The position numbers and the translations under genes are program-made. The notes below the pieces were generated by a model. The model was given only the letters and a program-made list of their open reading frames with translations. It had not been told where the DNA came from and did no database searches. This document shows, in pieces, positions 51,201 through 59,972 of a DNA stretch of 64,000 bases. How positions within the stretch are numbered: the stretch's first letter is position 1; every line of letters starts with the position of its first letter. Source of the DNA: Alphaproteobacteria bacterium (GTDB taxonomy: Bacteria > Pseudomonadota > Alphaproteobacteria > Micropepsales > Micropepsaceae); contig JANXXU010000008.1 of the NCBI GenBank assembly GCA_025350465.1, forward strand, positions 277,636 through 341,635, written 5' to 3'.

Positions 51201-52457
51201 TCACTCCGCCGCCGCGGGTACCGTTTCCGGCTTCGTCGCGCGCCAGGCAAGCGCGAACGCGCATATCAGCAACAGCGCCGCCAGATAGAACGGTGCGCCC
51301 GGCAACTGGATGGGCGAGGCGGGGTCGATCGCTCGTGCGAAGATCTGCGTGTAGAGCACGGGTGAGATGATCGAAGCGAGGCCCATCAAGCTCGAGAGCC
51401 CGCCCTGCAACTGGCCCTGCATGTGTGGATCGACGCTCTGCGTCATCACCGTTTGCGCTGCCGGTCCGTAGATGCCCCAAAGTGCCGCGACCGGAATGGC
51501 GACCCACACCCACGTATCGTTCGGGCCGATCGCGTAGAGTAGGAAGCCGATGATGCCGAACGCAAGGCCCGTCAGAATCGAGCGCCGCGTCCCGAGCATC
51601 TTGACGATCGGCCCGACCAGTGCGCCGTTGACGATGATGCTCATCACGCCGACGGCGGCGAGCGCGATCCCCACCATCCGCGTGTCCCAGCCATAGCGAT
51701 ACTGCGCGAACCAGACGAAGATCGTCGGATAGACGTTGTGCCCGACATTGTAGAAGAAGTTTGCGCCCGCCAGTCCCGCCAGCTGCCGGTTCGACGTCAG
51801 CAGATAAAGCGAGCCGATCGGATTGGCGCGGAAGATCGAAAACTTGGTGCGCCGCTCGCGCGGCAGCGATTCCGGCAGAATGAAATAGCCGTAGGTGGCA
51901 TTGAGCAAGCTCAAGCCTGCCGCGACCCAAAACGGCAATCGCGGATCGATCGCGCCGACATAGCCGCCGAGTGCCGGCCCGATCACGAAGCCGACGCCGA
52001 ACGCGGCACCCATCAATCCGAACGCCGCGGGTCTGCGCTCGGGCGGCGTGACGTCTGCGATATAGGCGTTGGCGGTCGAAAAGCTTGCGGCCGTCGCGCC
52101 CGAGATGAGCCGCCCGACAGCCAGCCACCAAAGGTTTGGCGACAGCGCCATGAGAATATAGTCGAGCCCAAGGCCCGTCATCGACATCAGCAACACCGGC
52201 CGTCGGCCGAAGTGATCGGACAGCGCGCCCTGAATGGGCGTGCAAATGAACTGCATCGCCGCCCAGCCGAGCCCGAGATAGCCGCCGATCTCGACAGCGC
52301 GCCCGGTCTCTCCGCCCAAGAAGCCTTTGATCAGAGACGGCAAAACGGGAATGACAACGCCCATGGCCAGAACGTCGAGCATCAATACAAAAAAGATGAA
52401 AATGACCGCGGCGCGGCTGGCGACCGGCGCGGCCGGATTCGTCGTCGTCTCAGTCAT
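51201..52457 (-). CDS. MFS drug transporter, TetA-like (TCR/Tet family)
   Basis: The 418-residue protein has twelve predicted helices. Motif A between helices 2 and 3 reads GALSDHFGRRPVLLMS. Motif C-like glycine-rich helix 5 reads AAFGVGFVIGPALGGYVGAI. The helix-1 segment FVLMLDVLAMGVVIPVLPSL is typical of TetA-type H+ antiporters. It may export small toxic compounds; tetracycline itself is not implied. ATG 52457 opens the only long plausible frame. Confidence 0.92.
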   Translation of the reverse strand: MTETTTNPAAPVASRAAVIFIFFVLMLDVLAMGVVIPVLPSLIKGFLGGETGRAVEIGGYLGLGWAAMQFICTPIQGALSDHFGRRPVLLMSMTGLGLDYILMALSPNLWWLAVGRLISGATAASFSTANAYIADVTPPERRPAAFGLMGAAFGVGFVIGPALGGYVGAIDPRLPFWVAAGLSLLNATYGYFILPESLPRERRTKFSIFRANPIGSLYLLTSNRQLAGLAGANFFYNVGHNVYPTIFVWFAQYRYGWDTRMVGIALAAVGVMSIIVNGALVGPIVKMLGTRRSILTGLAFGIIGFLLYAIGPNDTWVWVAIPVAALWGIYGPAAQTVMTQSVDPHMQGQLQGGLSSLMGLASIISPVLYTQIFARAIDPASPIQLPGAPFYLAALLLICAFALAWRATKPETVPAAAE

Positions 52458-52526
52458 CCACCAGTCCCCAGCCCTTCGTTGCGCGGAGTGATAGAGGATT
52501 CGGCTGGGGTTGTCGCGCTCCGGGCG

Positions 52527-53042
52527 TCACGCGAGCTTTGCAAACGCGGCTGGGTAGCCGACGTGCCACATTCGCTTGCCGAGAATGCCCGGTCTGAGTT
52601 CGAGCGCCTGAAATCCCTCGCCCGAATAAGGAGCGTGGAGAAGTCTCGCCGGCAACGCGGAAAACCCGAAGCGTGAATAGAACGCTGGATCGCCAAGCAC
52701 GATCACAATCTCGACCTTCAATTCCCTGAGGTGGGCAAGTCCGCTTTCGACAAGCCCGCTGCCGATGCCGTGACGCTGATGGGTCGGCAAGACCGCGAGC
52801 GGCGCCAGGGCGACCGCTTCGATCCGCTTATCCGGCGAGCGGGCATCAAGTCGCGAAAAGGCGATATGGCCGACGAGTCCCGACGCCTCGCGCTCCGCGA
52901 CAAACTCGCAAACCGACGCGCCTTCCGTTCGCAAGTCGGCCACGAGATTGACCTCCGCCTCGCCGCCGAAGGCACGCCGCACGATAAAGGCGATGCGCTC
53001 GTCGTCGCCGCCTCGCCGCGCGCGAACAAGAGGGACGTCCAT
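52527..53042 (-). CDS. GNAT N-acetyltransferase, YhbS-like
   Basis: The 171-residue protein contains FIVRRAFGGEAEVNLVADLR, the core VGHIAFSRLDA and VALAPLAVLPTHQRHGIGSG (acetyl-CoA binding Q-x-x-G-x-G/A type loop), followed by LGDPAFYSRFGFSALPAR, the typical YhbS ending. It begins one base after the Nudix gene stop, so the two form a two-gene unit. Substrate unknown. Confidence 0.92.
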   Translation of the reverse strand: MDVPLVRARRGGDDERIAFIVRRAFGGEAEVNLVADLRTEGASVCEFVAEREASGLVGHIAFSRLDARSPDKRIEAVALAPLAVLPTHQRHGIGSGLVESGLAHLRELKVEIVIVLGDPAFYSRFGFSALPARLLHAPYSGEGFQALELRPGILGKRMWHVGYPAAFAKLA

Positions 53043-53483
53043 CTAGACCGCCGCGATGGTCGCAACCGCGTCGCGCACGATCTTGTTGTGGTCGAAGGCG
53101 AGCTTCAGGCGCTTCCAATCGCGGACGAACGCGGCCGTCGCCGCATCATCGCCGCCGCGCACTTTTGCCGACCGTGTCACTACTGCCACGTAAGCAATTG
53201 AGATCGTATGTCCGCGTGGGTCGCGCTTGGGATCGGAGTAGACGCCGATGAGATGCAGCTGCCCAACTTTTAGGCCCGTTTCCTCTCGCAGTTCGCGGTG
53301 CGCGGCGCCCTCGATCGTCTCGCCGAACTCCACAAAGCCGCCCGGCAAAGCGTATTTGCCTTTGAAAGGCGCGTTCTTGCGCCGGATCAGCAGTAGGCGC
53401 CCTCCACTGCCAAATACCACGCAATCGACTGCAATTGCTGGTTGCTTGTGCACTGTGCTCAAGTTCTTCACTCCATTCACCAA
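53043..53483 (-). CDS. Nudix hydrolase
   Basis: The 146-residue protein has the full Nudix box GGFVEFGETIEGAAHRELRE followed by ETGL (pattern GX5EX7REUXEEXGU). It also has the ADP-ribose-like neighbour segment RRKNAPFKGKYALPGG typical of ADP-ribose pyrophosphatases. It should hydrolyse a nucleoside diphosphate linked to another group. It is followed immediately by the GNAT gene. The start could be GTG 53483 or a later codon. Confidence 0.92.
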   Translation of the reverse strand: MVNGVKNLSTVHKQPAIAVDCVVFGSGGRLLLIRRKNAPFKGKYALPGGFVEFGETIEGAAHRELREETGLKVGQLHLIGVYSDPKRDPRGHTISIAYVAVVTRSAKVRGGDDAATAAFVRDWKRLKLAFDHNKIVRDAVATIAAV

Positions 53484-53691
53484 ATATTAACCAAAGTAAA
53501 TACTTGGAGCCTCGCGCGCTTAACAGGTTGTTCACCTTGTGCAAGCAAGTTGTTAATGCCCATGGCGACTGAGCCGAGGCATTCTCCGGACACTGACCAT
53601 CTGTTATAGCGCTCGGACGCGGGTGGGGATGCCGAAGAGGGCACGAGGGTTGCGTGCCCAGTCTCGCGTGCGTTTGGGGGACGTCGAGTAA

Positions 53692-55137
53692 ATGCTTGCC
53701 TATGAAGACCTAAAAGGCTCGACCGGCCGTCAGATATTTTTCCGGCCAAAGCGCTATGACGCGACCGAACTGTTCGCCGGCATTCCGCCGAAGGTTCGGC
53801 TCAAGGCGTCGACCTTCCGCCTGCACAACATTTCGATGACCGGCATCGCCGCGGTCGCCAACCAAACGGTTGAGGACAAGTTTGAGGCGGGCGAGGTTGT
53901 GCCGATCGCGATTTCGCAAGCGGGCCTTACTGTTTTCGAAGGGCGGGCAAAAATATGCCGCTGCGAAAAGACGGTGTTCGGTTCGACCATCGCGCTCAAT
54001 TTGCTCGACGGTGTCGTCGACTTCCACTCGCTGCTGCGGCGCAATGCCCAAGCGCGCATCTCTCAACAGCTGGCGCTGCTCGAGCCGCAAATCACCGGTC
54101 TCGTCTCCGCCGACTATCGCGCTCACTGCGCCGATGTGTTGCGCTTCCTGCGCTCGTATCGTGCGGTGATCGAAGCAAGCACCAAGGGTTATTCGAGTGC
54201 AGGCGGCCTCGATCCCAACGACGCCTACGCCATGTGCGAAGAGCGCATCATCCCGCAATGGCGCACCCTATGGCGCGCCGGCAATCATCTCGTGCGCGAC
54301 GTGATGGGTGACAAGAAACAGCTCGAGGCCACCAAAGAATACACCGAGCTCGTGCTCACGCCCGAGTTTTGCGCCGGCCCCATGTGGCACCGCAGCTATT
54401 TCAAGCCGGCCGGCTATCCCGGCGACTTCGAGATCATGAACTACGTCTACGATTGGCAGCGCGAAGGCGGCGACATCTACGCTCAGCTCCTGCATCGCAT
54501 CGGGCTCGAAGTAGCCGAGTGCATCGGGACGCGCATGCATGTCGTGCGCAAGATCATCGCCGACGTCGTGCGCGCGCGTGCCAACGGTAAGCCCGCGCGG
54601 GTGATGAGCTTGGGCTGCGGTTCGGCGCGCGAGGTTCAGCTCTATCTCGAAGACCAGGCGGCACCGGACGCGCCGGTCGAATTCACGCTCGTCGACCAAG
54701 AGCAAGCGGCGCTCGCCTACGCTTACGAGAAATCCTATCCGCGCACGCTCGCCGAGAAGCCGGGCGCCAAGGTCCGCGCGCTCAACGTCTCGTTCACCGA
54801 GGTGCTTCGCGGCGGCCAGTGGCTCGACGAAATCGGCCCTCAGGATCTGATCTATTCGGTCGGCCTCATCGACTATCTCATCGACCGGCGCGCGCGCGCC
54901 TTGGCGACGCGGCTCTTCGAGCGCTTGGCGCCCGGCGGCTTGCTCATCATCGGCAACATGAACGAGGTCGAACTCTCCAATCTTTGGCCGATGGAATTCC
55001 TCACCGACTGGCACCTGTTTTATCGCAGCGACAAAGACATGCTCAGTTGGACAGAGAGCATGAAGGGCCAGCGCGCCTGGACCGAAACCGAACCGACCGA
55101 TCGCGTGCGCCTTCTGCATGTCCGCAAGGACGGCTAG
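53692..55137 (+). CDS. PilZ-like domain fused to SAM-dependent methyltransferase (PhcB-type)
   Basis: This 481-residue protein has an N-terminal PilZ-like barrel (about residues 10-110: RQIFFRPKRYDA and FRLHNISMTGIAAVANQ, matching N-x-S-x-x-G). A helical part follows with MWHRSYFKPAGYPGDFEIMN, then a class I methyltransferase (about 305-475: VMSLGCGSAREVQLYL, GPQDLIYSVGLIDYLID and LAPGGLLIIGNMNE). The latter two parts recall proteins annotated as 3-hydroxypalmitate methyl ester biosynthesis (PhcB-like). The first RxxxR of PilZ is degenerate, so c-di-GMP binding is uncertain. A near-CtrA box (TTAA-N7-TTCA) lies at 53520-53534. Confidence 0.85.
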   Translation: MLAYEDLKGSTGRQIFFRPKRYDATELFAGIPPKVRLKASTFRLHNISMTGIAAVANQTVEDKFEAGEVVPIAISQAGLTVFEGRAKICRCEKTVFGSTIALNLLDGVVDFHSLLRRNAQARISQQLALLEPQITGLVSADYRAHCADVLRFLRSYRAVIEASTKGYSSAGGLDPNDAYAMCEERIIPQWRTLWRAGNHLVRDVMGDKKQLEATKEYTELVLTPEFCAGPMWHRSYFKPAGYPGDFEIMNYVYDWQREGGDIYAQLLHRIGLEVAECIGTRMHVVRKIIADVVRARANGKPARVMSLGCGSAREVQLYLEDQAAPDAPVEFTLVDQEQAALAYAYEKSYPRTLAEKPGAKVRALNVSFTEVLRGGQWLDEIGPQDLIYSVGLIDYLIDRRARALATRLFERLAPGGLLIIGNMNEVELSNLWPMEFLTDWHLFYRSDKDMLSWTESMKGQRAWTETEPTDRVRLLHVRKDG

Positions 55138-55255
55138 CGAAGGCTTGCCGCGCAGGTATTCGACGCCTTGTGGATACTGTCGAATCGCCGCCTCTTGCGT
55201 ATGGGGACCGGCCGGCAAGCATTACACTTGAAGCCGGTCAGGTGAGTCGCAATCC

Positions 55256-55843
55256 ATGAGCCACGCAGCAATTGTTCAGCCGACGGTGCCGCGCCCAATT
55301 CTGCTTGAGAGCGAGCATTACGTTCTCCGCACGCTCACGCCCGAGGATGCGTCGGAGCAGGCATGCGCTTGGCTTGCCGATCCAAAGACGGCGGAGATGA
55401 TCAACGCGCCGCCGCGTGCGCTGACCCTCGACGAGTTCAAGGACTACATCTCCAACCACGACGGCATCAGCGGTCTGATCGTTGGTATATTTAGTAAAGC
55501 GCGTGCCGCCCATATCGGGTTTTGGGCGATCTACATCGACTGGGAGCGCAAGGAATTCCAGTTCAACTTGTTGATCGGAGATCGCCGGCCTGGCGAGCCG
55601 GGCGCGCGACATGAGACCGAGCCCGTGCTTTACGAATATCTGTTCGGGGAATTGGGCCTGGAGACAATGCGGTGCTCCGTCCTTTCGAAGAACCGCGCGA
55701 TCGACGAGCGTTTCGAAAGGGTCGGCATAATTGCGGACCACACGTCCTACAAGGCATCAGCGTCCGGTGGCGCGTTTGTCGAAATCCGCCACTACAGCGT
55801 TTCAAGAGAAAAGTGGCAGGAGTTACGACGTCCGCGCAAATGA
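55256..55843 (+). CDS. GNAT N-acetyltransferase, paralog of the 6521-7093 gene
   Basis: The 195-residue protein shares with the first copy LLESEHYVLRTLTPEDASEQ (versus RFETERYIVRSIVPDDASEN), IGFWAIYIDWERKEFQFNLL and SASGGAFVEI. The acetyl-CoA loop is again weak (DRRPGEPGARHET). The C-terminus has SVLSKNRAIDERFERVG. Two unlinked copies in 50 kb suggest divergence for different substrates. A hairpin terminator follows at 55882. Confidence 0.85.
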   Translation: MSHAAIVQPTVPRPILLESEHYVLRTLTPEDASEQACAWLADPKTAEMINAPPRALTLDEFKDYISNHDGISGLIVGIFSKARAAHIGFWAIYIDWERKEFQFNLLIGDRRPGEPGARHETEPVLYEYLFGELGLETMRCSVLSKNRAIDERFERVGIIADHTSYKASASGGAFVEIRHYSVSREKWQELRRPRK

Positions 55844-55881
55844 GTCTCGGCGTCGCAGTCGCCGGAATCCGGACAAGCAAA

Positions 55882-55900
55882 CGGGCCCCATCGGGGCCCG
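55882..55900. terminator. Hairpin terminator between convergent genes
   Basis: CGGGCCCC and GGGGCCCG form a perfect 8-base stem with an ATC loop, followed by GCCGTTTCATC. It lies between the GNAT gene and the convergent outer-membrane protein. Confidence 0.7.
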
Positions 55901-55929
55901 CGCCGTTTCATCTCCAAGTTCGATCGAAC

Positions 55930-56646
55930 CTAGTTGGTGTCGATTGTCAGACTGAGCAAGACGCTGTGGTTCTCGCTATCGAATCTAACCGGCAAGGCAA
56001 GGTTGTCGTTCTTGCCGACGAATACATTGTTCTTGATGGTCGGTCCGTGGAAAAACCGGTAGCCGAGACCGAGTTTGACGCCGTCTTGAATCTCGTAGTT
56101 GATGCCTGCGCCAAGCTGATAGGCAAATCCGGATCGCTCGACGCTAAAGGTCTCAGTCTGTCCGGACAAAGTTCCGTCGGTCTCGATGAGGGCGCCGTTG
56201 AACCTCGTTCGAGCCCATCCCGCGCCGCCGCCGACATACGGCTTCCACTTCAAGCCGATATCAATGTCGTACCAGACGTTCGCCATGACCGCGAAGGTAG
56301 ACACATTGGCGTTGATGGGACCGCTCGTGGGGCCGAAACCGATCGAGTCTTGGCCCCAATGGCCACCGACGTCGTTGCGCCTGTAAGACGCCTCAAGCTC
56401 GGCGCGCAATCCCTGGAGCCACCGGTCGAGATGCGTGCCGACAGCGCCACCGATCAAGAAGCCGGTGTTGGGGTCAACCCTGTCAGTGGCGGAACTAAAC
56501 AGCGCGGGCACGCGCGCGGAGGTGCTGTTCTGAAGGTTTGCGCCGCCAAAGACGCTGAAATAGATGTCGCTGCCGGCTTGGGCTTGTCCAACACTGGCAA
56601 GGACAGCCAGCGCCGATGTCGCCAGTAAGGCGCGTTTGTTGAGCAT
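55930..56646 (-). CDS. Outer-membrane beta-barrel protein (OmpA/Omp25-like)
   Basis: The 238-residue protein has a signal peptide (LNKRALLATSALAVLASVGQ ending at AQA). Then come about eight strands (IYFSVFGGANLQ, LRAELEASYRRNDV, ANVWYDIDIGLKWKPYVGGG, FAYQLGAGINYEIQDGVKLG and HSVLLSLTIDTN). The layout is that of alphaproteobacterial OMP_b-brl proteins with extracellular loops. It is preceded by about 200 bases of leader. Likely a surface structural protein. Confidence 0.85.
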   Translation of the reverse strand: MLNKRALLATSALAVLASVGQAQAGSDIYFSVFGGANLQNSTSARVPALFSSATDRVDPNTGFLIGGAVGTHLDRWLQGLRAELEASYRRNDVGGHWGQDSIGFGPTSGPINANVSTFAVMANVWYDIDIGLKWKPYVGGGAGWARTRFNGALIETDGTLSGQTETFSVERSGFAYQLGAGINYEIQDGVKLGLGYRFFHGPTIKNNVFVGKNDNLALPVRFDSENHSVLLSLTIDTN

Positions 56647-56857
56647 ATGTATCTCCTGACAATTGTCGCGTCGTCCAAGCTGCAGACTTGGAGTCTTCGT
56701 CAGGCAGACACCCCGTGGGACCGTCGATTTGCTTTTAATTGCGCCGAATCGGCCCCTTGCGGGGACTGTAGCGTCGTAAATGCTGCCGACTCGTAAATTT
56801 TTGTGATTGGGTCGCCCGAGTCACTGAACGTTGCCTAAGAGCAACGCTCGCGGCCGT

Positions 56858-58336
56858 CTAGCTTGCGATCTGCAAGCTTCTGTGGCTCTCGGCCGTTACG
56901 ACGCCGGCACGCACCCGCGACGCCGGCAATTCCACGCGCACGGTGGTGCCGGAGCCCACCAGGCTCGCCAGGATCAGCTTGCCGCCGTGAATCTCGATCA
57001 CCTTCTTTGAATAGGGCAGACCCAGTCCCGTGCCGCCATGCCGTCGCGACAGGGCGCTTTCCACCTGCTCGAACGGGCGCAACACGCGGTCGATGTCCTT
57101 GGCGGCGATGCCGATGCCGGTGTCCCTGACGATGAGAGTAGCGCCGTTCGCCGGCGACACGCGCAAATCGATCTTCACATGACCGCCGGCGGGCGTGAAC
57201 TTCACCGCGTTCGAAACGAGATTGAGCGCCACCTGACGAATGAGGCGCGGATCGACAAGAACATGCGTGCCGGTGTCGTCGCCATCGTACTCGATCTCGA
57301 CGCGACTCTCGATCGCCTTGTGCTGACACATGCGCAACGTGGCGTCCATAACCTCGTTGAGATTGGTCGGTTCTTCCTGCAGCTCGAGCTTGCCGGACTC
57401 CGCCTTCGCCAGGTCGAGAATATCGTTGATGATGGCAAGCAGATGCTGGCCGCTGTCGTGGATATCGCCGGCGTATTCCATATATTTGGGCGAGCCGAGC
57501 GGCCCCATCATCTGTTGCATGAACATTTCTGAAAAGCCGAGGATGGCGTTCAGCGGCGTACGCAGCTCATGGCTCATCACCGCCAGGAACTCGCTCTTCG
57601 CACGATTGGCCGCTTCGGCTTCATCGAGCAACGCGCGCATGACGTCGTTCTTATGCTCGATGATCTTCTGCGCGACGTAGTTGTTGCGGACTTGAGTCTC
57701 CAGGATATAGCTCGAGAACAGGCCCACCGACGTCGCCATGCCTAGGAAGAAATTATTGCTCACATAGTCTTGAGCGCTGATCGGGTTGATGAAGATGCTG
57801 ACGACCTGATAGCTCGCCCAGATGCCGATCGTGACCATAAGCGAATAGGCAAAGCGCAGTCCCAGCAAGCTGCCGCAATAGATGACGACCATGATCAGGC
57901 CGGCATAATATTGACTGTTGAGCGGCGGGCTGAGCACCGCGGTCATCATGACGACGCCAAGGCCGCCGGCACCCATGGCGATCGAGAGCGCGGGCTGCAC
58001 GAACGCGCTGAACTTTTTCGTGAACGAAAACGCAAAAACGACCACCATCACCGGCACGACAAGGCCGTATCGAATGGCCCAGAGCTTGATCACCTCGTCC
58101 GCGCCGACCGTGAAGTCGAGAATGCCGAACGCGCCGTAGAGCACGAAAGCCGCGCACATATAGAGGCGAATGAAGGGTAACGAGGTGACGAACGACCGCG
58201 CCGAGAAGTCGCGCTCGACCTCGGGGTCTTTGAAAATCAGAAGCAGCCGGTTCAGGTCGAACCGCCGCGCTTCCGCTTGTGTTGGTTCGGCTTCCACCGC
58301 CGTTTGGCCCGAGGATGCTGGCGTTGTCCCAAGCAC
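56858..58336 (-). CDS. PleC/DivJ-type sensor histidine kinase
   Basis: The 492-residue protein has six N-terminal membrane helices (RLYMCAAFVLYGAFGILDFT to FFLGMATSVGLFSSYILE). They are followed by a short coiled coil and HisKA with FLAVMSHELRTPLNAILGFS (phosphorylated His) and MGPLGSPKYMEYAGDI, as in PleC and DivJ. The HATPase part has NAVKF, DTGIGI, GGTGLGL and a C-terminal tail. It could act in the DivK-CtrA phosphorelay, consistent with CtrA boxes in this window, but the assignment is by family only. No regulator is adjacent. Confidence 0.9.
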   Translation of the reverse strand: MLGTTPASSGQTAVEAEPTQAEARRFDLNRLLLIFKDPEVERDFSARSFVTSLPFIRLYMCAAFVLYGAFGILDFTVGADEVIKLWAIRYGLVVPVMVVVFAFSFTKKFSAFVQPALSIAMGAGGLGVVMMTAVLSPPLNSQYYAGLIMVVIYCGSLLGLRFAYSLMVTIGIWASYQVVSIFINPISAQDYVSNNFFLGMATSVGLFSSYILETQVRNNYVAQKIIEHKNDVMRALLDEAEAANRAKSEFLAVMSHELRTPLNAILGFSEMFMQQMMGPLGSPKYMEYAGDIHDSGQHLLAIINDILDLAKAESGKLELQEEPTNLNEVMDATLRMCQHKAIESRVEIEYDGDDTGTHVLVDPRLIRQVALNLVSNAVKFTPAGGHVKIDLRVSPANGATLIVRDTGIGIAAKDIDRVLRPFEQVESALSRRHGGTGLGLPYSKKVIEIHGGKLILASLVGSGTTVRVELPASRVRAGVVTAESHRSLQIAS

Positions 58337-58484
58337 GAAATCTAAGCGGCATCGAGTTAAGGACAGTCTTACATTGGGCCTGCAACATGGTTACCGCGAT
58401 GTTCAAAATCATTGATTTTTCCTTGCTTTAGCAGCGCTTCCGGAACCAAGATGTCGACAAAACTTGGGGTGTGTTGGGGTGCAG

Positions 58485-59864
58485 ATGGGAGCGCATTCGC
58501 GCGTGGGGCGCGTGATGCCGAGGGCGCGCAAGCGGTTTGTGCCCGGTGTTGTCGCGGCTTTGGCTGTTGGACTCGCCGCGCCCGTTGAACCGGCGCACGC
58601 CGCCGGCTTTGCGCTGCGTGAATATTCGCTGTCGGCCGAAGGCTCCGCGTTCGCCGGCGCGAGCGCCATGATCGACGAGCCGGGAGGCCTTTCCTACAAC
58701 GCGGCGACGGGCTCCGGCGTCGGCAATTGGGACATGTCTTTCACGCTGAACGGGATTTACCCGACGACAACCGGCAGATTCACGACGGCAACGACAAGCT
58801 TCGCCACGCCGACCGGTGGTCCCTCATCGGTCAGGGAGATTCAAGACGCCTACGAGCCGGGCCTTCAGCTTCGCTATCGCTTATCGCCGCAATTGACGGC
58901 GGGCTTTTCCGTGACGGCACCCTTTGGTTTGGGGACCAAATACAGCGACGATTGGGCAGGGCGCTATTACGCGTTGGAATCCAAGCTCATCACCGTCAAC
59001 GCAGCCCCGTCTTTGGCTTACCAAATCGTGCCGGAGTTGACGCTCGCCGTTGGCGCGCAGATCGAATACGCGACCGGCACGCTGTCCAACGCCATCGACT
59101 TTGGCACGATCGGCGCGGCAAATTTCGTGCCGGGCGCCGTGCCGGGCACGCAAGATGGTAAGGCCGCATTCACGCCCAGCGGTTGGGCGGTCGGTTACAC
59201 GGTTGGCGCTTTGTGGCAGCCGTCGGCTGACCTGCGCATCGGCGCCGCTTATCGCTCCGAGCTGCATCATGAACTCGAAGGCAATGTCGATTTCACGCTC
59301 GATAAGGCCGGCATCGGCGCTGCGTTGTCGGCCGTCTCGGGCGCCTTCGTCGACACCAAGGGCCGCTCCAAAGTGACCTTGCCTGCCGTCGCGTCGTTCG
59401 GGATCGCCTACGACCTGACGCCGCAATTCTCTCTGATGGGCGAGTTCGACTACACCTGGTGGAGTTCGTTCGAGGAACTGCGCACCAAATTTGCCAATCC
59501 GTTTCAGCCCGACAATTTCCAGATTTATGACTACAAGAACACCTATTTCGCTTCGCTGGGCATGCGCTACCGGCCGAGCACGGATTGGGTGTTGCGCGCC
59601 GGCGTCGCCTTCGACCAAAGCCCGACGCGCGATGCGACGCGAGATCCGCGTATTCCCGATGCCGACCGCAAATGGCTGGCGTTTTCGGTCGGCTATTGGC
59701 TGACGCAGCGCAGCGAGATCGAACTCGGCTATGCGCGATTGATGTTTCCCGAAGAGCCCATCGCGCTCTTCGCCTCGACGCCCGGCAACGCCGCACGCGG
59801 CAATCTCGTCGGCACGACGAATGCCGACGCCGACGTCATCACGCTGCAGCTCACCTTCCGCTGA
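58485..59864 (+). CDS. FadL/OmpP1-family outer-membrane channel
   Basis: From ATG 58485 (alternatives at 58464 and 58515) the protein has about 459 residues, with a signal peptide ending near AHA. It contains the FadL-type N-terminal hatch (ALREYSLSAEGSAFAGASAM, then EPGGLSYN) and barrel strands (LTAGFSVTAPFGLGTKYSDD, FSLMGEFDYTWWSSFEEL and ADVITLQLTFR at the end). The family imports long-chain fatty acids or other hydrophobic compounds. The fatty acid desaturase gene starts about 110 bases downstream, so both may serve lipid uptake and modification. Confidence 0.92.
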   Translation: MGAHSRVGRVMPRARKRFVPGVVAALAVGLAAPVEPAHAAGFALREYSLSAEGSAFAGASAMIDEPGGLSYNAATGSGVGNWDMSFTLNGIYPTTTGRFTTATTSFATPTGGPSSVREIQDAYEPGLQLRYRLSPQLTAGFSVTAPFGLGTKYSDDWAGRYYALESKLITVNAAPSLAYQIVPELTLAVGAQIEYATGTLSNAIDFGTIGAANFVPGAVPGTQDGKAAFTPSGWAVGYTVGALWQPSADLRIGAAYRSELHHELEGNVDFTLDKAGIGAALSAVSGAFVDTKGRSKVTLPAVASFGIAYDLTPQFSLMGEFDYTWWSSFEELRTKFANPFQPDNFQIYDYKNTYFASLGMRYRPSTDWVLRAGVAFDQSPTRDATRDPRIPDADRKWLAFSVGYWLTQRSEIELGYARLMFPEEPIALFASTPGNAARGNLVGTTNADADVITLQLTFR

Positions 59865-59943
59865 TTGCGACCGAAGCGCTCGTTAACGGTTGCCGGCTGT
59901 CGCGCGCGAGAAGTCTTGGCGTTGCGCGCGCACTTCCCTATAC

Positions 59944-59959
59944 TTAATCGATAGTTAAC
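59944..59959. promoter_or_regulatory. Candidate CtrA-binding box (exact TTAA-N7-TTAAC)
   Basis: TTAATCGATAGTTAAC fits the full CtrA consensus and sits 14-29 bases upstream of the desaturase start. At this distance CtrA binding would more probably block than activate transcription from a nearby promoter. Evidence is sequence only. Confidence 0.55.
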
Positions 59960-59972
59960 GAGCGTTGCTCCA

